A stretch of DNA of 64,000 nucleotides, taken from the NCBI GenBank assembly GCA_964016885.1, contig OZ024742.1:3276275-3340274 (forward strand). Reading direction: 5' to 3'. The notes beneath the pieces are model-generated. The model saw nothing but the letters and a program-made list of their open reading frames with translations, did not search any database and was not told the DNA's origin. Positions 41,515-53,284 of the stretch are shown in pieces (within the stretch, counting starts at the first letter, position 1; every line of letters starts with the position of its first letter). Source of the stretch: Eledone cirrhosa. Its lineage: Eukaryota > Mollusca > Cephalopoda > Octopoda > Eledonidae. A program made the position numbers and the translations under genes.

Positions 41515-42060
41515 GTAATATTGTATACGAAAAGCTTCTCTATAGTTTTTGTTTCTAGATGTTTTCTAAACGTCAGTAGTTTATCACATAAACCGTAAAA
41601 GAATAATTCGCAATATTTTTCGCAAAGCTTTTCGAAAGTATTAGTCATATATTACAGTATGTCATTGTCTATAACATAACACCCACTGAAGGAAAGCGAT
41701 AATTATGTATTTTATATATCTATCGTACCTCTTCGTAAGAATAGCTTTATGAATGATATATAACGTAGTAACTTTTCTATTATCACAATTGAAAAAAGGT
41801 GAGCAAATACACATCTTATGGTATATCCGACCTTAAGTAAAACACATTAACTTTCTTCTAACGAGTGCTTGCTCAGTGTCAGTAACTTATACATAAGATC
41901 ATTTTTTTCTTTAATTTTTACCCATGTGAGATATATAAAAAAAAAACTTACTTTAGTGTTGCAGGAGATGTCAACATGAATGGACCTGTTATTTTTATCT
42001 AAGACATTTTTTTCCAATTACAACCCACTCGTCACCTCAATAATCTTATTTCTCATTCTT
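41515..42060. other. AT-rich DNA, nothing recognised
   Basis: I see no coding region. The last ~100 bp may belong to the decayed retroelement end that carries the ribozyme-like motif at 42,061. Confidence 0.5.
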
Positions 42061-42096
42061 TCTTCTGATGAAAGACTAGCGTCCGAAATTTTAAGA
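42061..42096 (+). ncRNA. Hammerhead-like motif in a solo repeat
   Basis: Stem I TCTT / AAGA (four pairs), box CTGATGA, stem II GAC-TAGC-GTC, box GAA, then ATTTT. Both core boxes are intact. An AA spacer precedes stem II and a C follows it, where a GGAC/GTCC stem with one extra purine may once have been. The flanks resemble a PLE 3' tail in layout only. Confidence 0.55.
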
Positions 42097-42182
42097 CTAT
42101 CTTCCTGTTATTTCAAGCGTTAACCTAATATATTCCTTCCATATACTGTACCGATTGTGTTGTTATTTCTGTTTACCTTTTA

Positions 42183-42185
42183 CAT

Positions 42186-42240
<55 letters not shown>
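42183..42240. repeat. (CA)n(TA)n compound microsatellite
   Basis: CA repeats pass directly into TA repeats. Confidence 0.95.
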
Positions 42241-42309
42241 TTTTATATATACAATATTTATTTTATATATATATATATAATAATTATGTTCTTTCTCATA
42301 TATATATAT

Positions 42310-42590
42310 ATTTAGTTATATGTGTATATGTGTGTGTGTGTGTGTATGTACGTATGCATACGTATGTGTATGTATGTATGTGTGTGTAGGTATATATGTG
42401 TATGTGAGTATGTATGTATGTGTGTGTATATATGTGTGTATATATATATATATATTTTAGAGTTAAATAAGGTTCATATGAATTATCTAAGAATGAGTTT
42501 TACAAACATATATATGTCTGTGTTTGTATTTGTATGTATGTGTTTGTGATATGTATGTATATGTATGTGTATATTTGTATCGTTATGTAT

Positions 42591-42644
<54 letters not shown>

Positions 42645-43025
42645 GTGTGTATATATGTATATGTGAGTGTATGCGTATGTATTTGTGTGTGCGTATGTAT
42701 GTGTTTATGTATTTGTATATGTATATTTATGTGTGAGAGTGTTTGTATGTATTTATTTTTACGTATGTATGTGTACGTGCATTTGTGTGTATTGCTTACC
42801 ACGTGTGTTTGTACATTTATTTGTTGCCTGTATCGCTGTCAACATTATAATAGTCTTTATATTCATTTTTATGTTTTTTATTATATCTTTTTTCTTATAT
42901 TTATTTGTGTGTGTGAGTATGTAGAGGTGTGTGTATATATGTATGTGTATGTATGGATATGTTGATATTTATGTGTGGATGTATGTATGTGTATGTATAT
43001 ATATACACATATATATGTGTGTGTT
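42310..43025. repeat. TATG/TGTG-rich low-complexity tract
   Basis: About 700 bp of irregular TATGTG, TGTATG and TGTTTG words with a (TA)n core at 42,601-42,634. The open frames across it read only Tyr/Val/Cys/Met runs and are not genes. Confidence 0.85.
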
Positions 43026-43224
43026 TGCATGTGTGTTTTTATTTTATTTTTTCTTTCCTTCTTCCTTTTCCAGCCTCACTTTCATATAGATTGCATTTTT
43101 GTTTTTAAAATCCAACGTCAATAAATACTCCAGGATTTTTTCATTCTGATGATTGAAAGCTACATTTTTTTGCTTTTAAGAAACCACTGGTAAATGAAAT
43201 AATTGCCTTATGTTGTTTATTACA

Positions 43225-43228
<4 letters not shown>

Positions 43229-43300
<72 letters not shown>
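43229..43300. repeat. (TA)n microsatellite
   Basis: Pure TA of about 70 bp to the left of the large inverted repeat. Confidence 0.97.
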
Positions 43301-43307
<7 letters not shown>

Positions 43308-44343
43308 GTAGATAAATCTACCAAAAAGTACGGTAGTGTCCAATCCGTATGAAGAACTCAATGTAATCCGAATATCATGAAAAGAGAAGATGTATTCAAA
43401 AAATTTTTTCGGTGAAAATTAACGGAAAACAGAGTTAAGATAAATTAATAAAATAATGAATAAACAAAGAAATAGTTCCTTATATTAAAAAATTCATCAT
43501 TTTACGATCGTTTCTAGGATATATATGTTAGTGTTGGTATGCATATCCTATAGATCTATGTAAAATTTTTACAAACTATCAGAGGGAATATACATACCTA
43601 CACATATATATGCTGTCTTCAGAAATAATGATATTTGTTTATTGAAAAAACCAACAAAGATTTAATACAATAGGTCTGTTTGGGAACAGGTTTTGAATTG
43701 ACCAATAGAAAGATAGTGAAGGTCAAGATAGTAATATAGTAGTAAAAGAACCTTAATTTATGGGTAGAGGAAGGTAGATTTCAGTTTTGGATGGAAAGAA
43801 TATTATGAATGAAAGATTATTTTAGGGATGAGAATAGGTCATATGCTGACCTCAGAAATAATTATATTTGTTCATTGAATAAACCAACAAAGATTTAATA
43901 TAGTAGGTCTGTTTGGGAACAGGTTTTGAATTAACCAAAAGAAAGGTAATAATTGGCCAAATGGTAAAATAGTAGTAATTGAAGTTTATTTTAGGGGTAG
44001 AAGAAGGCAGATTTCAGTTTTGAATGGAAGGAGTATGAAGAATGAAAAGGTTATTTTAGGGGTGAAAATAGGTCAGGTCAGTAAAAGGTAACACGAAAAG
44101 TTGCTGTTATAAAAGAATAATGCCAATGTAAATATCTAAGGAGACTAAAATGTTACGATAAAAGTGTTAGTGAAGAAAATATATATGGAATTTACATCTA
44201 TGAAAAGAATATAAATTAATTTAATTGATGGGTATATTTATATTGATAAAATTATATTAATGCATATAGATATGATAAATAAGAGTTAGATGTAATTGAA
44301 GAGTGCTGTTAAAGACGAGGTGAAATTAAAAAAATATAAAAAA

Positions 44344-44382
<39 letters not shown>

Positions 44383-44477
44383 TTGGGGGGGGGTTAAATT
44401 TATTAGTGAGATATAATAAATATATAGAGATTTCAAGGAACATAGAATCATAACCTGAAATTAAAACATTATATACG

Positions 44478-44622
44478 GAGGCACATGGCTTAGTGGTTAG
44501 AGCATTGGCCTTGCAATCGTAAGGGTGTGAGTTCAATTCTCAGACCGGGCGATGTGTTGTTTCCTTGAGCAAGGCACTTTATTTCACATTGCTCCAGTTT
44601 AATCAGCTGTAGAAATTATAGT
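44478..44622 (+). mobile_element. tRNA-derived SINE, family 2 (left arm)
   Basis: An A-box-like TGGCTTAGTGGTTAGAGC and a B-box-like GTGTGAGTTCAATTCTC form a tRNA-like head, followed by CCTTGAGCAAGGCACTTTAT. It ends at the inner edge of the inverted repeat arm. Confidence 0.85.
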
Positions 44623-44844
44623 TTTTATATTAATTTCTAAAATGTATATTAATTAGGTTTATAATATTTAAAGGTTTTTCTCAGTTTATGATTACACGAT
44701 ATTATTAATTCCTGTCGCTATTATTAATATTCTACTACTGATGAACTACATAATTTTACTTTCCTTCTTACAACTATCTTTTCCTAAAATTGATACCATT
44801 AAGTAAACATATATCATCATTTCAATCATCATCATTTCATTTTA

Positions 44845-45166
44845 CGTCCACTTTTCCCTGCTTGCAAGGGTGGGACGGGAACTGATTCTGGCTTGATTTC
44901 TACAGCTGGATGCCCTTCCTAACACCAACCTCATTTACAGTGACTGCTGGGTGCGTTTTTGCCGTGGCACCTCCACGACCACTTTGCAGTGGAATGATAG
45001 GGACCCCAGTCCCTATCATCTCATTTCTACAGCTGATTAAACTGGAGCAATGTGAAATAAAGTGCCTTGCTCAAGGAAACAACACATCGCCCGGTCTGAG
45101 AATTGAACTCACAACCTTTCGATTGCAAGGCCAATGCTCTAACCACTAAGCCATGTGCCTCCATAT
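44845..45166 (-). mobile_element. tRNA-derived SINE, family 2, longer copy
   Basis: The tRNA-like head (45,060-45,166) is the inverted copy of 44,478-44,622. The body continues leftward through the spacer to about 44,845 and includes CAGCTGGATGCCCTTCCTAA and GTGCGTTTTTGCCGTGGCAC. The inverted repeat thus ends inside a SINE, so one arm has the full element and the other only its head. Confidence 0.8.
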
Positions 45167-45257
45167 ATAATGTTTTAATTTCAGGTTATGATTCTATGTT
45201 CCTTGAAATCTCTATATATTTATTATTTCTCACTAATAAATTTACCCCCCCCCCCAA

Positions 45258-45288
<31 letters not shown>

Positions 45289-46187
45289 TCTTTTTATGTT
45301 TTTTTAATTTCCCCTCGTCTTTAACAGCACTCTTCAATTACATCTAACTCTTATTTATCATATCTATATGCATTAATATAATTTTATCAATGTAAATATA
45401 CCCATCAATTAAATTAATTTATATTCTTTTCATAGATGTAAATTCCATATATATTTTCTTCACTAACACTTTTAGCGTAAAATTTTAGTCTTCTTAGATA
45501 TTTACATTGGCATTATTCTTTTATAACAGCAACTTTTCGTGTTACCTTTTACTGACCTGACCTATTTTCACCCCTAAAATAACCTTTTCATTCTTCATAC
45601 TCCTTCCATTCAAAACTGAAATCTGCCTTCTTCTACCCCTAAAATAAACTTCAATTACTACTATTTTACCATTTGGCCAATTATTACCTTTCTTTTGGTT
45701 AATTCAAAACCTGTTCCCAAACAGACCTACTATATTAAATCTTTGTTGGTTTATTCAATGAACAAATATAATTATTTCTGAGGTCAGCATATGACCTATT
45801 CTCATCCCTAAAATAATCTTTCATTCATAATATTCTTTCCATCCAAAACTGAAATCTACCTTCCTCTACCCATAAATTAAGGTTCTTTTACTACTATATT
45901 ACTATCTTGACCTTCACTATCTTTCTATTGGTCAATTCAAAACCTGTTCCCAAACAGACCTATTGTATTAAATCTTTGTTGGTTTTTTCAATAAACAAAT
46001 ATCATTATTTCTGAAGACAGCATATATATGTGTAGGTATGTATATTCCCTCTGATAGTTTGTAAAAATTTTACATAGATCTATAGGATATGCATACCAAC
46101 ACTAACATATATATCCTAGAAACGATCGTAAAATGATGAATTTTTTAATATAAGGAACTGTTTCTTTGTTTATTCATTATTTTATTA

Positions 46188-46188
<1 letters not shown>

Positions 46189-46268
<80 letters not shown>
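46189..46268. repeat. (TA)n microsatellite
   Basis: Pure TA of about 78 bp between the large inverted repeat and the ~525-bp element. Confidence 0.97.
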
Positions 46269-46269
<1 letters not shown>

Positions 46270-46863
46270 TGACGAGGGACTAATTTTATCATATGAAACC
46301 GATGTGCAACCACACAGTATTCTTCTTTCTTCTCATGTTTTTTTATACATATTTACCTCGGCTGCGTTTGTCTGTTTCTCTCTTACTGCTTCCCCGTTCT
46401 CTCTCTTGCACTCACCTTCTTTCGCCCCCTCTGTCAGTTACACTTTCTCTCGACTGACCTCTTCATCGCACTTCCACTCACTCACTCTCTGTTCCTCCCC
46501 TTCTCACTTCCTCCCGTTTGGCTAGTAGTGGGGTCTCTTCTTGCTCACATTTCACTCATGTCGGACGGTCTGTATCTTGATCGCTCATGAAATCCACCCA
46601 GCTTATGCTGACCGGATTACCATGTTGCTTGTTTATTTTCCTATCTTCGGTTTGCTTTTATCCTTCTATGTTGTTTACTTGTCTCACTCGCTTTACGCGA
46701 TTTACTTGTCCCAATAGCTTTTTTTAGTTATTGCTCGCACCAACCTGAGGTATATGATTTTTAATGTGATGAAATACCAATGATGGTTGGCAAATCACTG
46801 ACGAGGGACTAATTTTATCATATGAAACCCATGTGCAACCACGCAGTATTCTTCTTTCTTCTC

Positions 46864-46870
<7 letters not shown>
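46268..46870 (+). repeat. ~527-bp dispersed element, partial tandem
   Basis: CTGACGAGGGACTAATTTTA with about 70 bp of following sequence occurs at 46,270 and again at 46,797. A pyrimidine-rich body lies between them, ending in TTATTGCTCGCACCAACCTG. The same unit, diverged, is found at 62,310-63,355. No coding capacity is seen. Confidence 0.75.

Positions 46871-46921
<51 letters not shown>
46870..46921. repeat. (TA)n microsatellite
   Basis: Pure TA of about 50 bp. Confidence 0.97.
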
Positions 46922-46925
<4 letters not shown>

Positions 46926-47430
46926 TGACGGCCGTATGTATGTAACAAACCTTTCGCCAAACGTCTGGACCAAACAGCACCAAATTTGCACCATAGATGA
47001 CTTTTTCCAAGTAAAAAAGTGAGGGTATTTTTGTCTACTGAATTTTGTTAAAAGATTAAACACATTATTTAAATATTCACTTCTTTAAAATTTCAAGTGT
47101 CAACACTTCCGGTTATACGACATTCCTCACTTTTTCTTATGACGTCGCACCACATTCCCCTCTTTTTCTTAGTCTGTCTTTTTAGATAGATACATAGCTA
47201 TAACGTAGTGCCCTTATAATATGTCTCTGCATGTCTGGCTGTCTGCATTAGATAATGTTTTTCGAAATATTTACTGCTGCGTTCACAGATTAATTTTTTT
47301 AGTTTCAGAAGATCCCGTTAAGAGTGAAAGCCTTTGCCTAAATTTTAATCTGTTATTTTAATATTCGTGTGCAGATATTTTTGCATACACAAAAACAAAA
47401 ACCTATTTATTTCACGAAAGCACAGATGGC
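46922..47430. other. Unassigned sequence upstream of the Helitron fragment
   Basis: No coding signal is visible. It could be non-coding flank of the Helitron remnant, but I see no terminal motif that proves this. Confidence 0.4.
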
Positions 47431-47436
47431 TTATCG

Positions 47437-47823
47437 TTATTGTTACTGTTCGAGGTTAGAGGACAACAGTCTTTCCAAGATCTGAGAACCATCAATGGCC
47501 ATCAATGTTCCACTTATCGTTTGGCTTGCCAGATGCGTGGTATGTTACACGAGGACAGCCATTGGCATCTCACCCGAGAAAGTCTAGCTGAGGACATCCT
47601 CCACCGCACACGCAGACACAATCCAAACGTAACATAAGATGTCGTTTTCAATGAGGCGCTCATTTGTCTTGAAAACAATGGCCTGGAGAGTGGTGGTAGA
47701 CCTCTAAGTCACTACAGCTTATCTGCTCCTGACAGGAGTGTCCAGAGGTCAACGTCTACAGAGCTTCTCCGCGAGACGAGCTACGAAATCAGTGATTCTC
47801 CCATGCTCAATTGTATGTAGGAT
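47437..47823 (+). pseudogene. Helitron helicase (Pif1-like) fragment, decayed
   Basis: In life such a protein is the Rep/helicase of a rolling-circle Helitron transposon. The frame shows FQDLRTINGHQ, then STYRLACQMRGMLHED, then SHWHLT, which fit the segment of Helitron helicases usually read as SFEDLRTV...T...ACLALGLL..D..W. It then jumps to EDILHRTRRHNPNV, so a stretch between the two appears deleted. After an in-frame TAA (47,635) the same frame continues with DVVFNEALICLENN, LSAPDR and LLRETSYEI, again Helitron-like, and ends at TAG near 47,818. Walker motifs are absent, so this is a small internal piece. Assignment rests on remembered family patterns. Confidence 0.7.
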
Positions 47824-48126
47824 GCTCTAGGGTGAGCTCGCCAAACAATCTCTTCATCTTTGCTCCGGAGGGCCGAACAAAAAATATTGTATACTCTGAG
47901 GCTCTAACAATGTAATTTAAATAGTTTCTGTTACTTGGAATTTCCATTATGGTTATACAAATTATTGTTTGTTAAAAAATGTGTTCTATGTTCAGCCTTT
48001 ATTGTTGTAACTATCAATTTTCTTTAACGTACTGGCTGCTGAACTGGGGAATCCTAAAAACTATTCAAACCCAACATCAGAGCATTTAAAACCCAAACAA
48101 CCCTCCACTCCAACCTCGCAGACTTG
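47824..48126. other. No recognised feature
   Basis: Short unassigned stretch between the Helitron fragment and a foldback element. Confidence 0.5.
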
Positions 48127-48507
48127 AGAGATGTGACAGTGTTCATAGGACAGTGAACCAGTGGTATCTGAGGGACGAGCTGCTAGAAATGGCAGCCCAA
48201 AACCACTCAAAGAGACGTGCTCAACCAAACAGAGAGAGAGGAAAGACTGTTATAAGAAGCGAAATGTCAAGATAAATTAACGGAGCCATAGGCTCTCGTT
48301 ATTCCCTGTAAATTATGTGCTCAAATGAAAAGGAATCCTGAGCTCTTTAAAATACACTTAGAAAGGGTAACACGCTCCTTATAACAGTCTTTACTCTCTC
48401 TCTGTTTGGTTGAGCACGTCTCTTTGAGTGGTTTTGGGCTGCCATTTCTAGCAGCTCGTCTCTCAGATACCACTGGTTCACTGTCCTATGCACGCTGTCA
48501 CATCTCT
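48127..48507. mobile_element. Foldback element with ~130-bp arms
   Basis: The left arm (48,127-48,258) and right arm (48,374-48,507) are near-complements, for example GCACGTCTCTTTGAGTGG on the right against CCACTCAAAGAGACGTGC on the left. The loop holds one copy of repeat R1. Confidence 0.85.
48269..48375 (+). repeat. Dispersed repeat R1, copy 1
   Basis: AAGATAAATTAACGGAGCCA through GAAAGGGTAACAC. The inverse copy is at 48,720-49,007 and another direct copy is at 53,472. Confidence 0.85.
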
Positions 48508-48719
48508 CTGCCGCGTGTTGCAGGACTGTTATCTTATATTTTCTTAGAGTTGTCTGGAATGTATCTACTTTACACACGCTGATGACCCATAGGCGCTTCC
48601 ATTTCAGTCAACAACTTCCTGGCGAAACAGATCTCTTTGGATTTGTATGTGTGTGTTATATAGTTATAGAGGTGCGTATATACATTTTAATTTATATTTT
48701 TAATAATTGTGTGTCTACC

Positions 48720-49341
<622 letters not shown>

Positions 49342-49410
49342 AAAAAGAGATGAAATCGAAAATGCAACCGAAGTCTTATTTTTTTTTTAAATATATATAT
49401 TTATTTGGTT

Positions 49411-49448
49411 CCTTTACCGGTTTCGCAGTTCTTCTGCTTTTCAAAAGG
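49411..49448 (-). ncRNA. Degenerate hammerhead-like motif (left arm)
   Basis: Mirror image of the motif at 49,519-49,556, on minus. Confidence 0.4.
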
Positions 49449-49518
49449 TGAGTTGAGATGGAGGGTCTGTGGTTTTTCTCACATGTGAGAAAAACCACAG
49501 ACCCTCCATCTCAACTCA

Positions 49519-49556
49519 CCTTTTGAAAAGCAGAAGAACTGCGAAACCGGTAAAGG
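49519..49556 (+). ncRNA. Degenerate hammerhead-like motif (right arm)
   Basis: Stem I CCTT / AAGG, box TTGAAAA (canonical CUGANGA with C3 and G8 changed), stem II GCAG-AAGAA-CTGC, box GAA, palindromic stem III ACCGGT and A. The fold is kept, but two core bases essential for catalysis are altered, so it is probably inactive. Confidence 0.4.
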
Positions 49557-49687
49557 AACCAAATAAATATATATATTTAAAAAAAAAATAAGACTTCGGT
49601 TGCATTTTCGATTTCATCTCTTTTTCTTTATACTTCCACTCGTGTAGGACACCTCGGTTATTTTTCATTTTGTAAAAAAAACCTCAC

Positions 49688-49790
<103 letters not shown>

Positions 49791-49847
49791 CTTGCAAACC
49801 GCCAGAGATTCGATTTTACTGATTTCCAATTATATATATATATATAT

Positions 49848-51746
49848 CGTTTCGACTTCCGCCACCGTTCCAAACGGTACAATATCTCACGGGGCGAACT
49901 CCTCGCTCTCCGCTCCCTCCGTAGCCGAGATGACATCGTCATCAAACCGGCGGACAAGGGAGGCGCCGTAGTGGTGTGGCGCGCGGACCTCTACACGGCC
50001 GAAGCCCTCAGACAGCTCTGTAACCCCCTCTTTTAACGCCCTCTACCCTCCGATCCCACCCCCCTCTACCAACAACAAGTCTCCTCCAGCATCAAAGACC
50101 TTATCGCCTCCCGCCCCCCCACCGCTTCCCACCTCATCGTCCGCACCCTCCGCACCCCCACCATCTACTTCCTCCCCAAACACCACAAACCCGACAACAC
50201 CGGCCGCCCCATCGTCTCCGCTTGCAACTGCCCCACCGAACTCATCTCCGCCTTTCTCGACTCCATCCTCGCCCCCCTTGTCACCACCCTCCCCTCCCAC
50301 ATCTCCGACATCAACCACGCCCTGCGCCTTTTCGACTCCTTCACCTACCCACCCGGCCCACAGCCCTTCCTCTTCACCCTAGACATCAAGTCCCTCTATA
50401 CCGTCATCCCCCACGCCGACGGCCTACGCGCCCTCAAACACTACCTCGACCTTCGCCCCTCCCCCATTCCCTCCACCCCCACCCTCCTTCGCCTCGCCGA
50501 GCTGGTCCTCACCCTGAATTGTTTCTCCTTCTCGGGTGAGTTTTACCAACAGGTCACGGGGGTAGCCATGGGTACAAGAATGGGCCCGAACTATGCCAAC
50601 CTTTTTGTTGGCCATGTTGAGGCCCAAATCTTTGCCCAGTACACCGGCCCTACGCCCGAACTGTATGGTCGTTACATTGACGACTGTATCGGATCCACGA
50701 CCCTCACCCGAGAACAGCTCGACTCCTTTCTCTCCTTCTTCTGCTCCTTCTACCCCTCCCTCCACTTCACCACCTCTATCTCCACCACCCACGTCCACTT
50801 CTTAGACATCTCCGTCGCCTTCGACCCCTCCCACCACTCCCTCGTCACCTCCGCCTTCTTCAAACCCACCGACTCCCACTCTTACCTCGACTTCACCTCT
50901 TCCCGCCCACACTGAACACTCCATTCCCTACTCCCAACTTCTCAGGATCCGCCGCCTCTGTAGCCGAGATGCTGACTTTGAGTCCCAGGCCCTTTCCCTA
51001 GTCAGCCATTTCATCCGCAGAGGTTACCCCCCCCCCCCCCCTCTCTCGTCCACACCGCTCTCACCCGCGCCCGTGCTGTCCCCCGCTCCACCACCCTCAC
51101 CCCACGCCACTGCACACCCACCCACCATCTCCCCTTCCCCACCACCTACCACCCCTCCACCTTACCTCTCCACCGCACCATCCGCCGCCTCTTCCGACGC
51201 CTCCAGTCCGACCTCTCCACCTCCCACATCTTCCCAACCCCACCACTCCCCACCTTCAAACGCGCACGCAATCTCCGCACCCTCCTCGTGCACAGCTCCC
51301 TACCCCCCAACCCACGCTCTGTTCCCCCCGGTTCCTTTCCCTGTTCTAGGCCCCGCTGCAACACCTGTCCCCACATCACCAACACCACCCCCTTCCAGGG
51401 TCCCAACGGCCACTCTCTCTCTGTCCGGCATGCCTTCCGCTGCACCTCCTCCAACCTAGTCTACGGACTTCGCTGCACGGAGTGCAACGCGACTTATGTC
51501 GGACAGACGGGACGTCGCCTTGTGGACCGATTCACTGAGCACCTCCGGGATATTCGTCTCGGGGGTAGTTCCCCCATCGCCCGCCACTTTGGTGGCTCTG
51601 GACATTCCGCACGCCATCTCACAGTCTGTGACCTACTCCAGTGCCACGGAACACCCGCCAATCGCCTTAGGGTCGAACAACGAACTATCTTCATCTTACA
51701 GACCCACACTCCCTCCGGCCTGAACTCCCCACCCTTATTCCTTTAG
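49848..51746 (+). pseudogene. PLE A polyprotein: reverse transcriptase plus GIY-YIG endonuclease
   Basis: This enzyme would copy the element RNA into DNA at a nick made by its own endonuclease. Reading along: [10 protein letters not shown] (49,950), an in-frame TAA at 50,034, then an open frame with RPIVSACNCPTELIS (RT motif 2 region), FTLDIKSLY with the first catalytic Asp near 50,382, GTRMGPNYANLFVG (motif B), and YIDD (50,673-50,684, catalytic Asp pair). The frame shifts near 50,915 (stop at 50,913) and again at a C14 run near 51,030. It then reads FKRARNLRTLLVHS, a CNTCPH zinc-binding-like pair, LVYGLRC and YVGQTGRRLVDRF, the GIY-YIG signature with its Arg, and ends at TAG near 51,744. 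One nonsense and two frameshift lesions make it non-functional as it stands, but decay is light. Third codon positions are strongly C. Confidence 0.88.
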
Positions 51747-53180
51747 CGTTCGACCGCCCCCCTCCCCCCACACTTATCCCTCACTAACACCACTAACACA
51801 CCCCTCCTTTTCACCGCCCACCCCACAACTAACAATACTAACACCTCCACTCCACCCCTCATCTGACCACCCTTCCCCAACTAACATACTAACATCCCTC
51901 CCTTCTTCTCCTCCTCCCCCTCCTTATCACACGCACACACCCACCGGCACATATATACACGCGCTCACACTAAACACACACCCTACTACCACCACTAACC
52001 CTCAACCCTACACCTCTCACCCCCACACCTCCATCCCACCACCCCGCAACTAACCTCACTAACACCCCCTAACCCTAAGCACACGAACACACGCACCCAC
52101 TTACACCACCCACCCCACACGCAACTAACATCACTAACACCCCCCAACCCCACGCACACGTACCCACACACCCTCGTACACCACCAACTCTACACACCCT
52201 ACCACCACTTAATTCCACTCACACCTGCATTCAACCCCTCCCCACCTCCCGTATACTAACACCCACTAACACCCCTTCATCAAACTACACACACACCAGT
52301 ACACCACACTCCCTCCATTGAACCACACACACCCTTCTCTCCCCGCTCCACCCACACCCTCGCTCCACACTCACTCATCCCACTAACACCTCTACTAATA
52401 CACACACACACACCCTCCTCACTCCAACTTTCACACCTACCCATCCTCGCCCCTTTACCATTCCACCGACTGCTGCTATGCCTTCTGACCACCTCCCAGC
52501 ACAAACAGACACACAGCACTCCCACTGCTTGACCACTTCCTGTTGCGCGCGCACCCCACATCTCTCCTCTTCCGACCTTCGCTTCATGGAATACTCGCAC
52601 GTAGAAATTGACCACCACAGAATCCACTAAACACCTTTGGATTTTACCAACTTTTCAACCATCCTCTTACGTAATCACCTATATAACTCACCCACACACA
52701 CACACCCCCAAAAAATGTTTTTCTCCACACGCCACCTACACCCACAACACGCTTAAACCCCACACACACGTGCTTTCCACCACATATTTACACCCTCAGC
52801 CTCCTGTTTCCTCTCCCCCCACCCATCTATCCACACACGCACAGACACTCCGACCCACAAACCCCCCCACACACACCTCTTCCTGAACATGCAACCCCGT
52901 TCTTCCCCCAACCCTTACTTTCACATACACACACACACACATACACGTACACCTACACACACACACCACCTTCAGCCCTCCCGGCTCGAAAACCCCGTCT
53001 CCCTCTCCCCACTCCACCCGCCACCACCCCTACACAACCCACACCCTTCCACCACCTGTTTTACCCCCCTTTTAATTTCAGTTTATTTTGATCATGCTTT
53101 TATATTTAAATTTATTTCATTCCTTGTATTTTGATCAAGCTTTATTTTTATTTTTATTTTTATTTTTTTCATTCGCACCG
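51747..53180 (+). other. A/C-rich 3' region of PLE A
   Basis: No coding frame I trust. The stretch is nearly free of G, carries many CTAACA/ACTAACAC words and CACACA tracts, and ends in a T-rich segment (TTTATTTTTATTTTTATT near 53,145). I read it as 3' untranslated sequence of PLE A. Confidence 0.6.
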
Positions 53181-53248
53181 TTTCCTTTCGCTATATGTCT
53201 CTCCACCACTCCCCTACGCACCCTTTGAACTCTGTTCCCACACACTTC

Positions 53249-53284
53249 TCACCTGAGGAAGGGCTTATGCCCGAAACGTCGTCA
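53249..53284 (+). ncRNA. Hammerhead-like motif at the 3' end of PLE A
   Basis: Box CTGAGGA (53,253-53,259), an extra A, stem II GGGC-TTAT-GCCC, box GAA, palindromic stem III ACGT and C17 (a canonical GUC cleavage triplet). Stem I is weak: only two adjacent pairs and one more after a mismatch. PLE long terminal repeats are known to carry such ribozymes. Confidence 0.55.

Larger units (their letters stand above)
43441..46190. mobile_element. Large inverted repeat, ~1.18-kb arms, ~400-bp spacer
   Basis: The left arm (43,441-44,622) and right arm (about 45,017-46,190) are reverse complements with few differences. Examples are GAAACGATCGTAAAATGATG on the right against CATCATTTTACGATCGTTTC on the left, and a G9 run at 44,385 against a C11 run at 45,246. 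Both arms contain a (TA)n run and a SINE. The right arm ends directly in (TA)n. I see no transposase, so it is either a non-autonomous foldback element or an inverted duplication. Confidence 0.9.

Noticed and set aside
44478..45166. Functional tRNA genes from the A- and B-box matches
   Set aside because: The cloverleaf cannot be completed and the sequences continue into SINE bodies.
46797..46840. CTGACGA ... GAAACC in the ~525-bp element as a hammerhead
   Set aside because: The bases between the boxes do not form a stem II, and related copies at 62.8 and 63.3 kb lack GAAA.
48578..48640. CTGATGA followed by GGCGAAAC near 48,580-48,632 as a hammerhead
   Set aside because: Only a three-pair stem II with a long loop, and neither stem I nor stem III can form.
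50043..51454. Gly/Glu-rich minus frames and Pro/Ser-rich plus frames over PLE A
   Set aside because: Shadow frames of the C-rich RT and endonuclease coding strand.
52060..52080. CCCCTAACCCTAAGC as a telomere repeat linked to the PLE
   Set aside because: Only about two degenerate units, within generally C/A-rich DNA.
52280..53017. Frames of 70-115 codons in the A/C-rich 3' region of PLE A
   Set aside because: Low-complexity translations caused by G-poor sequence without stops on one strand.
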